Virus record (IMG/VR): IMGVR_UViG_3300009172_000012
Location: 1-43,259 of that record
Direction: 5' to 3' (one strand)
DNA: 43,259 nt
Origin: a virus
A program made the position numbers and the translations under genes. Positions 35,603 through 42,534 of this stretch are shown here, piece after piece. How positions within the stretch are numbered: position 1 is the first letter of the stretch; every line of letters begins with the position of its first letter. Below the pieces are notes generated by a model. It was not told where the DNA came from and did no database searches. It saw only the letters and a program-made list of their open reading frames with translations.

Positions 35603-36094
35603 TTAGACCTCTCCATGTATGCCGAATAATTTAAATGTGCTGCCAATGGCAAAGCTTCCGCTGTTAACACCTATGGCTATAGAGCTAATTGCGGTATTGC
35701 TTGCATAGCGACCCGACACTATTGTTTGTATTGACCCTGTTCTTCCATTGTGAGCAAGCGTAGACTTATGCTTGTCGCTTGCCGAGTAGTCAAAAATTTC
35801 CATTTTTGTAATGTTAGCTACTGTCGTTGTTCCGCTTTCAGTGTTAAAATGCCTAGCGGCAGTTTCAGCACTCGAGCCACTTGAACTGCCAGTGTTGTAT
35901 ATATAAACATACTTGTAATTAGTTCCCCCATCACCGTTCAAAGTGATAAGCCCTTGCACGCTACTCGTAGCGCCTTTGTGTTCAATCATCAATACAAGGT
36001 CTGAGTAGTCCTGACTAATGCTTCCAAAAGACACTTCACTGGCTGCTACTGCAAGCGTGAGTGTTGCTAGTGGTATGTATGTAGATGTAGCCAT
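35603..36094 (-). CDS. Fibre-associated beta-sandwich protein, 163 aa
   Basis: The protein shares an overall pattern with its neighbours on both sides: an opening strand pair (IPLATLTLAVAASEVSFGSI), DYSDLVLMIEH, a GLITLNGDGGTNYKYVYIY segment and a closing SFAIGSTFKLFGIHGEV. The family is common in aquatic phage fibre regions. An AAAGG precedes the ATG and it is two bases from the next gene. It may be the anchor or collar of the adhesin. Role inferred. Confidence 0.65.
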   Translation of the reverse strand: MATSTYIPLATLTLAVAASEVSFGSISQDYSDLVLMIEHKGATSSVQGLITLNGDGGTNYKYVYIYNTGSSSGSSAETAARHFNTESGTTTVANITKMEIFDYSASDKHKSTLAHNGRTGSIQTIVSGRYASNTAISSIAIGVNSGSFAIGSTFKLFGIHGEV

Positions 36095-36096
36095 GA

Positions 36097-36675
36097 TCAG
36101 CCTTTCACGCCGTAAAGAGAAACCCTAGAGTAAGCCGCAAAATCTCCAACAATGGGAGCGAGAGAAATCTCTGTTAGTGATGCGGTGTTCATCCACAGCC
36201 CTGAGGATAATCCAACCTGTGTTGCATAAGCCGCATCAAGATTCATGCCCCTTAAGCTTCTTGAGGTTGTGTATTTATTTGAGCTAAACGCATCAGTCAG
36301 GTCAACTACAGCAACGCCAAACGCATCTGTGGTGTCACTGGCAGAGGGTTCGGCAAAAGGAATTATGTAGCTAGTGGTAGCCTCGGCATAAGACGAGACA
36401 GTGCTACCATCACCTTTCAAAAAGTGCATCTGGCGATAGTTAGCGGTTGTGTCACCATTGAATGTCATTATGACATTGTTTGAACCACTAATAGCCCTAG
36501 TGTCTCTAGTTGTAGCCCGTATCTGAAGGTGTTTGTAATCCGAAGCATAGACATCAAGATTCTCAAAAACAATACTGGTCGAGCTAGTAGATAAAACTTC
36601 CGACTCAAGTAGGTCATAGGAACTAGCAGCGCTAGCGCCAGCCGCTCCTAAATATCCAAAAAACCAGGGGGCCAT
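36097..36675 (-). CDS. Fibre-associated beta-sandwich protein, 192 aa
   Basis: It opens MAPWFFGYLGAAGASAASSY, similar in style to the start of the 329-aa protein at 31771, then shows the fold pattern shared with the 163-aa and 445-aa proteins: SIVFENLDVYASDYKHLQIR, VIMTFNGDTTANYRQMHFL and a final AAYSRVSLYGVKG-like strand. The Asn-Gly-Asp-Thr core motif is common to all three. An AGGA lies before the ATG. It is likely a virion protein of the fibre complex. Confidence 0.65.
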   Translation of the reverse strand: MAPWFFGYLGAAGASAASSYDLLESEVLSTSSTSIVFENLDVYASDYKHLQIRATTRDTRAISGSNNVIMTFNGDTTANYRQMHFLKGDGSTVSSYAEATTSYIIPFAEPSASDTTDAFGVAVVDLTDAFSSNKYTTSRSLRGMNLDAAYATQVGLSSGLWMNTASLTEISLAPIVGDFAAYSRVSLYGVKG

Positions 36676-36676
36676 A

Positions 36677-37159
36677 CTATCCTAGATCACCAACCAAAAC
36701 ATATACTCCAGAAGCTACGCACTTTACAGATGCTGGTGCATACTGTGCATTTGTTAGAAGTTTTGCACCTTTAGAATTTAGAGTTACTCCGCTACCTGCT
36801 GCAAATGTAATCTGTAGGGCATTGTTCTGAAGGAAGTCAACCTGCTCTCCAACAGAAAGAACATCATCTACTGTAATAGTAATTGCTGCAGAGTTTGTAA
36901 TCAGCTTTCCAGCATCTCCAGATACAAGAGAATAGCTTGTAGCCTTGTCATCGATTGTCTGGCCAGTATCAAAGCCGCCGTCTGTTCCAGCAGTTCCCTG
37001 TACTCCACCATATCCAAGAGCAGTCCATGCAGTTGCACCATCGCCTAGCTTAAATAGGTCTGTGTCTGTCTCAATGCCGATTTCTCCTACAGCAAGTGTT
37101 GGATCATTTGATGTCCAGTTTGCTGCGGTATCGTTACGAAGTTGAATTTGTACTGCCAT
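36677..37159 (-). CDS. Short Mtd-type fibre protein with shared C-terminal module, 160 aa
   Basis: Residues 1-52 are the Mtd-like N-terminus in a shorter variant (MAVQIQLRNDTAANWTSNDP; FKLGDGATAWTALGYG). They join almost directly to the 85-residue C-terminal beta module (YSLVSGDAGKLITNSAAITI; VDFLQNNALQITFAAGSG; ending YVLVGDLG). It is thus the minimal case of the shared anchor-plus-module plan, with no repeats between. GGGAG precedes the ATG. Confidence 0.75.
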   Translation of the reverse strand: MAVQIQLRNDTAANWTSNDPTLAVGEIGIETDTDLFKLGDGATAWTALGYGGVQGTAGTDGGFDTGQTIDDKATSYSLVSGDAGKLITNSAAITITVDDVLSVGEQVDFLQNNALQITFAAGSGVTLNSKGAKLLTNAQYAPASVKCVASGVYVLVGDLG

Positions 37160-37161
37160 GA

Positions 37162-37719
37162 TTAGAAGCTCCCTGAAGTTCCACCGATGATTGGCGCTAG
37201 CCCACCATAGTTAGTATTTGCTTTGCCGCCATCCAGGTTAAAGGCTGGGTCGACATAGTCTGTAATGTCTGCAATCACGTGTGTGTGTACAGTATTTGCT
37301 TTTCCGCTAATAGAAGTATTAATTGTAGTGATAAAGTCTGCATTGTCACCAATAGCAGCGGCTAGTTCATTAAGAGTGTCTAGAGTAGCTGGTGCTCCAT
37401 CAACAAGGGCTGCGACTGCAGCGTTAATATCTGCAGTAACATCAATATTTAGTTGAGCAGCTGGAACAAATCCGCTTGCATCCAGGGTAGCAACACCATT
37501 TGCTGCACCAGCAGAAGCTAGTGGAACATAGTCTCCTAGAGATGTAGACAAGGCTGTTGTGTCAATAAAGTAAGTAAGACTTGACCAAACGTTTACCCCA
37601 TCACCCATTTTGAACTGATTAGTGTCAGTCTCAAAACCGATTTCTCCTGCAGCTAGAACTGGATTAGCGGTAGTCCACTGAGTCCCAGTTCCTCGACGCT
37701 GTTGCATGCGTGTTGCCAT
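37162..37719 (-). CDS. Tail fibre protein with Mtd-type N-terminus, 185 aa
   Basis: Residues 1-52 (MATRMQQRRGTGTQWTTANP; FKMGDGVNVWSSLTYF) are the Mtd-like anchor, followed by LASAGAANGVATLDASGFVP, the repeat ALVDGAPATLDTLNELAAAI and a short proline/glycine C-terminus (YGGLAPIIGGTSGSF). It lacks the C-terminal beta module of its relatives. An extended -10 promoter lies at 37745-37753 and AAGGAG precedes the ATG, so it heads a new transcription unit running to about 33705. Confidence 0.78.
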   Translation of the reverse strand: MATRMQQRRGTGTQWTTANPVLAAGEIGFETDTNQFKMGDGVNVWSSLTYFIDTTALSTSLGDYVPLASAGAANGVATLDASGFVPAAQLNIDVTADINAAVAALVDGAPATLDTLNELAAAIGDNADFITTINTSISGKANTVHTHVIADITDYVDPAFNLDGGKANTNYGGLAPIIGGTSGSF

Positions 37720-37744
37720 TGATGCTCTCCTTATTTACTACTAT

Positions 37745-37753
37745 ATTATAGCA
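37745..37753 (-). promoter_or_regulatory. Extended -10 promoter of the 185-aa fibre gene
   Basis: TGCTATAAT followed by a leader of about 20 bases with AAGGAG. No clear -35. Confidence 0.72.
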
Positions 37754-37759
37754 TTAAAA

Positions 37760-38221
37760 TTAATTAAAGTTATCTGTTGCCGTTCCACCATTCCATGTGT
37801 TATCCCATGAAGTAGTTGAGGCTGTTCCTGCGTCCTGATAATCAGCACCAGCATCTGTTACGATACCGCCATCATAAAAGCGGGTAACGATAAATCCGTT
37901 TCCGTCAATTGATGTGTCGTGGATGTGGTCTGGTAGCTCTTCTGCATCTGTAAGAGTTGCAATGTATACCCATACGCCGTTAAAGAAAATTCCCATGCGA
38001 CCAAAGGTGCTATCTAGATAGATATCTCCTTCGCTAGCACCCTCTGGTGGGGTAGCAGATCTAGCAAGGTTAAGGTCTTGTAGAAGTGCATCTACATAAC
38101 CCTTAGTTGTTAGATGTGTGCTTTGAGTAGGAGTGGCAGCTGTGACAGTACCTCCGAAAGTACCGTCATTTGCTATTTGTATTCCATTTTTGACTTTAAA
38201 GTCTTTGTTAACTGTAGCCAT
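37760..38221 (-). CDS. Fibre-associated protein sharing an N-terminal anchor with the 585-aa fibre, 153 aa
   Basis: The first 14 residues (MATVNKDFKVKNGI) repeat those of the upstream 585-aa protein almost exactly. Then come STHLTTKGYVDALLQDLN, a common trimeric fibre segment, PPEGASEGDIYLDSTFGRMG with a FFNGVWVYIATL motif, and a C-terminal aspartate/threonine-rich tail. It looks like a short fibre built on the same anchor. AAGGAG lies upstream of the ATG. Confidence 0.7.
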   Translation of the reverse strand: MATVNKDFKVKNGIQIANDGTFGGTVTAATPTQSTHLTTKGYVDALLQDLNLARSATPPEGASEGDIYLDSTFGRMGIFFNGVWVYIATLTDAEELPDHIHDTSIDGNGFIVTRFYDGGIVTDAGADYQDAGTASTTSWDNTWNGGTATDNFN

Positions 38222-38247
38222 TAACTGCCACTCCTTTTCTCAATTTA

Positions 38248-40005
38248 TTATGCTAGTAGTGTTCCCATTACGGTTACTGTAGATGTGTTGTTGGTTGTTG
38301 TAACTAGCAACTCTACGTTTGTACCGTTTATTCCTGCTGAGATAGCTGATGCAGAACCATTGGTTCCAACAATCGCATACTCAGTGATCGCAATGTTGTC
38401 AGAAGTGTCTAGGGTTACAAGAACCTCTGATACCTCGGTGTGTGTTCCATAAGCAACCTTAACCAAGAACTTTGCTGAGCGGTAGTCTGCCTTTGCAAAG
38501 CTATAAGCTACTGCCTGGGATGCGGTTGCAACTGACAAAGTTGAAGCAACCTGTGTAGCAACAGTGTTGATATCTATCTCTGTGAAGTTAGGAACTACAG
38601 CCTCTAGAGCAGTTACTGCACGAGCATTTGTGAAGTAAAGGTTTGAGCCTTCAGATAGGTCGGTAGTGGAAGAGTCAGCAACGCCGTTTTCTGCGGTAAT
38701 GACTAGACCGTTCTCGTCTCCAGTGATGACAATGTTTGTCTTGGTTGCACCAGTTAGAAGAGCAGCAGTAGATACCTTTGCACGAGTGTCTGTGAAGTAC
38801 TCGTTGGTAGCACCTTCTGCTATGTCGTCTGTATCTAGTGCAGAGATTGTTGCATTAACACCTGAGGTTAGTCCATCTGCATAGGTCTTTGCGTCAGCTT
38901 CTGCTGTATCGGCATAGGTCTGGGCACTTGCTAGGGCTGCGTTAGCCTTAGAAGTAGCATCTCCCGAAGCTGTAGCAATAGCATCTGCTTCTGCTGTGTC
39001 CGCGTAGGTCTGGTAAGCAGTGGTGATAGCTGTCTCTCTGCCGTCAGTGTATGCGGCAGCGGTAGCTGCTGCTGCAGCCTCTGCTGCATCAACATACTGC
39101 TTTGGAGCTGCACCTAGTGCAACGGTAGGATCTGCAGAAAGAACTAGCTGTCCAGTCATTGTCGATCCAGACTTAGCAACCTTCTCACCAATTGAGGTGG
39201 TTAGGTTAGTAATTACATCTGGGTTATCTCCAAGGGCAGCTGCTAGCTCATTTAGGGTGTCTAGAAGTTCTGGAGCACCGTCAACTAGAGCAGCTACAGA
39301 GTTGTCTGTGTAAGTGTTAGCTGTTGTAACAGCGTCTGACTCTGCAGCGTCTGCGTAAGCCTGGTAAGCGGTAGTGATTGCAGTTTCGCGGCCATCGGTG
39401 TACCCGTTAGCAGAAGTGATTGCGTCAGCTTCTGCTGTGTCAGCATAAGTCTGTGCGCTAGTTAGAGCAGCGTTAGCCTTAGTAGTAGCATCTCCTGCGG
39501 CAGTTGTAACTGCGTCGGACTCTGCTGTGTCAGCATAGGTCTTTAGCAATCCGTCTAGCGTAGTGATTTCGCCATCTGTGTAAAGGTTAGCTGCTGCTTC
39601 TGCTGCGTCTGCTGCGACTCCTACCTCGGTGTCTGTAGCAAATGAAGAAGCTAGAGTAACAGCAATTGCTGCGTCTCCAGAACCATCGAAGCTTACAGAA
39701 CCAGTAGCGTCTCCACTAATAGATATTGTACGAGCGGTTGCAAGTGCTGAGGATGTGTCAGCGTTACCAGTTACGTTACCAACGACATCTGCTGTAATTT
39801 CGTTTGCAGCGAAGTCTCCGTTTGCGTCACGTAGTACTACCGTGTCTGCGGTTGCTGCTGATGTAGCAGAGCCGCCGATAAGACCAATAATATAGTTTTG
39901 GTCAGCGGTTGTCTTTGTAAGAATATCAAAATTGTTTACCTTGGCAGTTGTGCCTTCAACAATTAGTCCTGCTTTTACTTTAAAGTCTTTATTGACTGTT
40001 GCCAT
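38248..40005 (-). CDS. Long repeat-rich tail fibre shaft, 585 aa
   Basis: The anchor MATVNKDFKVKAGL is followed by about 400 residues of alanine-rich repeats of the type YADTAESDAVTTA and YTDGRETAITTAYQAYADAA, plus the fibre repeat ALVDGAPELLDTLNELAAAL near residue 235. A segment NEYFTDTRAKVSTAALLTGA is also typical of trimeric fibres. The last 110 residues (YSFAKADYRSAKFLVKVAYG, then EVSEVLVTLD) are a beta domain related to the 148-aa protein just upstream. It is probably a trimeric side-fibre shaft. An AGGAG precedes the ATG. Confidence 0.82.
   Translation of the reverse strand: MATVNKDFKVKAGLIVEGTTAKVNNFDILTKTTADQNYIIGLIGGSATSAATADTVVLRDANGDFAANEITADVVGNVTGNADTSSALATARTISISGDATGSVSFDGSGDAAIAVTLASSFATDTEVGVAADAAEAAANLYTDGEITTLDGLLKTYADTAESDAVTTAAGDATTKANAALTSAQTYADTAEADAITSANGYTDGRETAITTAYQAYADAAESDAVTTANTYTDNSVAALVDGAPELLDTLNELAAALGDNPDVITNLTTSIGEKVAKSGSTMTGQLVLSADPTVALGAAPKQYVDAAEAAAAATAAAYTDGRETAITTAYQTYADTAEADAIATASGDATSKANAALASAQTYADTAEADAKTYADGLTSGVNATISALDTDDIAEGATNEYFTDTRAKVSTAALLTGATKTNIVITGDENGLVITAENGVADSSTTDLSEGSNLYFTNARAVTALEAVVPNFTEIDINTVATQVASTLSVATASQAVAYSFAKADYRSAKFLVKVAYGTHTEVSEVLVTLDTSDNIAITEYAIVGTNGSASAISAGINGTNVELLVTTTNNTSTVTVMGTLLA
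39011..39051 (-). repeat. Copy 2 of the 41-base fibre repeat
   Basis: It encodes the same YTDGRETAITTAYQ peptide in the 585-aa fibre. Confidence 0.7.
39362..39402 (-). repeat. Copy 3 of the 41-base fibre repeat
   Basis: A more diverged copy in the same 585-aa gene, again coding YTDGRETAITTAYQ. Confidence 0.65.
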
Positions 40006-40024
40006 TTTCTATCTCCTAGTTTGA

Positions 40025-40471
40025 TTATGCCTTGAGACCGAGGCGAGCGTATCGCACGGTCACTGGCTTAATGATTGCGTCTGGGGTAATCGTCAAAGCG
40101 ACAGTGTCCCCAGTCCTAGAGACATCAATGGTGCCCATGTTCCCATTATTGTCTATTGTGCCGTACTCTGAAACTGATACGTCAGTACCGTCCATTAGTA
40201 GGGTCAATTCTGTTGCATAGAAGTAGTTGTCGCCTGCTGTAGTCTTTGAGATTGATACAATGTACTTTACCATTCTCCACTCAGTAGCGTCAAAGCTGTC
40301 TATGATGGTGACATTTGAAATGTCGGTAATAACATTCTCATTATTACCAAAAGATCCAAGGTCAGTAGCCTGTGCGGCCGAAGTATCGATCAGGTCGATA
40401 TAATCCTGTTGAGAGGGACGATCTCCAGTCTCAAAGGTTGATTTCACATAATTAAGGGTAGTTCTAGCCAT
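40025..40471 (-). CDS. Fibre-like protein, apparently leaderless, 148 aa
   Basis: Residues 1-45 (YVKSTFETGDRPSQQDYIDL) look like a short anchor. Residues 55-145 (DSFDATEWRMVKYIVSISKT, ATELTLLMDG, VSVSEYGTI) resemble the C-terminal beta domain of the following 585-aa fibre, a domain I recall from cyanophage fibre proteins. There is no Shine-Dalgarno; TATAAT ends six bases before the ATG, implying a leaderless mRNA. A 19-base gap leads to the 585-aa fibre gene. Confidence 0.72.
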   Translation of the reverse strand: MARTTLNYVKSTFETGDRPSQQDYIDLIDTSAAQATDLGSFGNNENVITDISNVTIIDSFDATEWRMVKYIVSISKTTAGDNYFYATELTLLMDGTDVSVSEYGTIDNNGNMGTIDVSRTGDTVALTITPDAIIKPVTVRYARLGLKA

Positions 40472-40477
40472 GTATCT

Positions 40478-40483
40478 ATTATA
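40478..40483 (-). promoter_or_regulatory. -10 box, leaderless 148-aa gene
   Basis: TATAAT ends six bases before the ATG at 40471 in the context CACGCTATAAT, the same context as the box at 30632. No ribosome site follows. Confidence 0.7.
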
Positions 40484-40501
40484 GCGTGGTTTTAAACAAT
40501 C

Positions 40502-40810
40502 TTAAATAATATAGTTACTGTAGCCTATGATCTGTATGCCAATTCCAGGTATATTGTTTGCACCGTAACCAGAAACACCAATATTTGTGAGCCTAATTCT
40601 AAATGGTAGAGTATCTTTTATCTTTATTACGGGATTAGGACTTACGATATTAGAAATGGGGTAGGTCTTTGTCTTTATGGACCTTGTTTTGGGAGACTTG
40701 TCTATGATTTTAGAATTTACATCTATATTTGATATTGATGATATGGGGTAGTTCTTCTGCTTAAGTTCTTTTGTTTTATAATCTTTAGAATAGATTACTG
40801 ACTTAGCCAT
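40502..40810 (-). CDS. Unrecognised basic protein, 102 aa
   Basis: The N-terminal half is Lys/Ser/Ile-rich (YSKDYKTKELKQKNYPISS) with an internal duplication of the K.YPIS.I motif near residues 19 and 48. The C-terminal half reads PFRIRLTNIGVSGYGANNIP and ends IQIIGYSNYII. I recall similar endings in phage structural neighbours but cannot name a family. It is coupled to the upstream 134-aa gene by TAATG. No membrane segment strong enough for a holin was seen. Confidence 0.6.
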   Translation of the reverse strand: MAKSVIYSKDYKTKELKQKNYPISSISNIDVNSKIIDKSPKTRSIKTKTYPISNIVSPNPVIKIKDTLPFRIRLTNIGVSGYGANNIPGIGIQIIGYSNYII

Positions 40811-41214
40811 TAATCAGTTACGTCCTCGACGATTACCAACTTACCCTGAGCTACCGTCCAGACTTGGCTGGTTGCTGCATTTGATAGCTGTATGTCAAAG
40901 ATATCTCCAGTCTCTAGCTGCAAAGACTCACTAGCCGTTAGGGATACTGTAAACTCTCCTACTGCATCTTCAGCTAAGGCTGCTGGAGTAAGGGTTAGAA
41001 TTACTGAGGCAGTGTCAGTTATGACTCCCAAGTCTGCTGCATTGGTTGGCCTCTTTACTTTCATGGCTATGACCCAGTCCGCAATGGTCAGCGGTGCCTT
41101 GTCGTCGTCAGTTACATATACCGTGAATGCAGCGGTATCTCCTCGAACAACTGTCCAAGTAACTTGTGGAGGTATGTTTCCAACGGAATATCCAGAATCT
41201 CTAAGCGTAGCCAT
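40810..41214 (-). CDS. Ig-like, BppU-type N-terminal-domain-like protein, 134 aa, apparently leaderless
   Basis: The sequence VTWTVVRGDTAAFTVYVTDD, followed by W.I...VKRP and FTVSLTASESLQLETGDIFD, matches the beta-sandwich pattern of baseplate upper protein N-terminal domains found across phages. No Shine-Dalgarno is visible and TGTTATAAT ends seven bases before the ATG, so the transcript probably begins at the start codon. It lies divergent from the lysis cassette. The baseplate connection is inference. Confidence 0.65.
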   Translation of the reverse strand: MATLRDSGYSVGNIPPQVTWTVVRGDTAAFTVYVTDDDKAPLTIADWVIAMKVKRPTNAADLGVITDTASVILTLTPAALAEDAVGEFTVSLTASESLQLETGDIFDIQLSNAATSQVWTVAQGKLVIVEDVTD

Positions 41215-41221
41215 ACTAATA

Positions 41222-41230
41222 ATTATAACA
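41222..41230 (-). promoter_or_regulatory. Extended -10, leaderless 134-aa gene
   Basis: TGTTATAAT, with TATAAT at 41227-41222, ends seven bases before the ATG at 41214. No -35 and no Shine-Dalgarno are visible. Confidence 0.75.
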
Positions 41231-41240
41231 CAGCATTGAG

Positions 41241-41269
41241 TTGAATTTTAGGTAAACTACTGCTATACT
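41241..41269 (+). promoter_or_regulatory. Promoter of the lysis cassette
   Basis: TTGAAT (41241-41246) and TATACT (41264-41269) are separated by 17 bases, with the extended element TG at 41261-41262. It is the only promoter seen here with both hexamers at standard spacing. Transcription should start near 41276, giving a leader of about 50 bases. Confidence 0.8.
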
Positions 41270-41285
41270 TATAAGTCTAAACTAC

Positions 41286-41310
41286 GGCACCCTTAAAAAG
41301 GTGTCTTTTC
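41286..41310 (+). terminator. Terminator-like hairpin in the lysis leader
   Basis: GGCACCCTT and AAGGTGTC form a stem of about eight pairs with one G-U and one bulged C around a short A loop, followed by TTTTCTTTT running into the AGGAGG of the lysin gene. Placed after the start site and before the ribosome site, it could act as an attenuator. Confidence 0.5.
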
Positions 41311-41314
41311 TTTT

Positions 41315-41320
41315 AGGAGG
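41315..41320 (+). promoter_or_regulatory. Strong Shine-Dalgarno deciding the TTG start
   Basis: AGGAGG lies six bases before TTG at 41327; no other start has a comparable site, so this sets the lysin N-terminus. Confidence 0.85.
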
Positions 41321-41326
41321 TACAAC

Positions 41327-41947
41327 TTGAAAAAGATTGTAATACTAGGAGCGGTAGGAATTTTAATGAGCTGTTCGTCAGCTACCGTTGCGGATGATAG
41401 TGGATCATCGTTTAAAGCTACAAGTGTTGTTTACAGTAGTCCAAATGTTTTGGATATTTCTGTAAATCAAAAGATTGATATTATTGCTTATACCCTTAAG
41501 ATGTTGAAAGAACAAGAGCAAGAAAAGCTTGAGCAAGCCAGAGCCCTTGCTGTTACAAAAAATGCTAATGCACTTAGGTATCAAATATCTGAGCTGTCAA
41601 AACATATTGATAAAACCAGATATGTGTTTAGTGGCTCTACCCCTGCTGGCTGGGACTGCTCAGGTCTTGTAGTATGGTTTTATGGAGAGCTGGGAATTGA
41701 ACTTCCTCATTCAGCAACTAAGCAAGGATTTATTAAGCCAAAGTCTTCTACCCCAATGCCTGGAGACATAGTCGTCTTCCAGTATAACGGTGCAAAAAAC
41801 TTTGTTCATTCGGGCATTTACATTGGAAACAACGAAATAATCCATTCTGGATTCCGTGCTGGTATGCCAACAGCAATTATTGATTTAGATGACCCAGCTT
41901 TTAATGGGCAGACACATTACTTTATAAGGTTAATGGATTCAAAATGA
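41327..41947 (+). CDS. Exported NlpC/P60 peptidoglycan endopeptidase (endolysin), 206 aa
   Basis: The start is a TTG at 41327, with AGGAGG six bases upstream. Residues 1-15 are a hydrophobic signal sequence and Cys16 lies in an ILMSC context that could be a weak lipobox. Residues 45-80 are helical (coiled-coil-like). Residues 95-206 are the NlpC/P60 domain: Cys111 in WDCSG is the nucleophile, His161 in FVHSGIYIG and His173 in IIHSG complete the usual triad. The enzyme should cut D-Glu/diaminopimelate-type peptide links. It is read opposite to all neighbours, from its own promoter, and overlaps the next gene by ATGA. Confidence 0.92.
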   Translation: MKKIVILGAVGILMSCSSATVADDSGSSFKATSVVYSSPNVLDISVNQKIDIIAYTLKMLKEQEQEKLEQARALAVTKNANALRYQISELSKHIDKTRYVFSGSTPAGWDCSGLVVWFYGELGIELPHSATKQGFIKPKSSTPMPGDIVVFQYNGAKNFVHSGIYIGNNEIIHSGFRAGMPTAIIDLDDPAFNGQTHYFIRLMDSK

Positions 41948-42534
41948 GAAACAAAACTATAGCTAAACTTGGCGTGCCCATTTTATTAGCAGCAGCTTTA
42001 GCCGAGGCTGGTGCAATGCCAAATCTGGCTGTTTTTGCAGATGAGCCTGTTACTACCCAGACACTGGAAATACCTACTAAGGCTATGGGCATTCTAGATA
42101 TAATGATTTTGAATAAAAGATTTAAAAGATCTACCCCTCAGATTGTAGAAGTAGCGCCATGGCTGAAGCCAGAAATGCAGTCTATAAAAATATCGGACGC
42201 TGAACTAGTTGAGGTACTTCGTAATGTTGGGTTCGAGGGGTATGGCTTGAAGATGGCATGGGCTATCGTACAACAAGAGTCAACATCTAGAATTTATGCA
42301 CACAATAGAAATAGGTCTACGGGTGATAACTCATATGGCCTGTTTCAAATTAACATGATTGATGGCCTTGGCCCTAAAAGACTTGAGAAGTATGGGCTAG
42401 AAAAGAATGAAGATCTTTTTACCCCACTAGTAAATGCCCAGGTTGCTTTCAAGATATCTGGTGGTGGAGCTAATTGGGGTGCGTGGACAACTTACAAAAA
42501 AGCGCAGGAAAACATTAACCAGTTTCCTGGCTAA
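41944..42534 (+). CDS. Exported lysozyme/transglycosylase-like endolysin, 196 aa
   Basis: The ATG overlaps the upstream stop (ATGA). Residues 1-32 are a signal peptide with likely cleavage after VFA32. Residues 83-190 resemble an SLT/lysozyme-like fold: the helix YGLKMAWAIVQQESTSRIYA with candidate catalytic Glu112, the motif SYGLFQINM at about 130-138, and NWGAWTTYK at 178-185. It should cleave glycan strands, complementing the upstream peptidase. The stop (TAA) overlaps the TAG of the convergent 208-aa gene by three bases. Confidence 0.88.
   Translation: MRNKTIAKLGVPILLAAALAEAGAMPNLAVFADEPVTTQTLEIPTKAMGILDIMILNKRFKRSTPQIVEVAPWLKPEMQSIKISDAELVEVLRNVGFEGYGLKMAWAIVQQESTSRIYAHNRNRSTGDNSYGLFQINMIDGLGPKRLEKYGLEKNEDLFTPLVNAQVAFKISGGGANWGAWTTYKKAQENINQFPG

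Noticed and set aside
29781-37719. Diversity-generating retroelement suggested by Mtd-like N-termini
   Set aside because: Only the anchor domain is shared with Mtd. There is no reverse transcriptase, no C-type-lectin variable domain and no template/variable repeat pair in the window.
40502-40810. 102-aa protein next to the lysis cassette as a holin
   Set aside because: It has no convincing membrane helix and is on the opposite strand, coupled to a structural-type gene.
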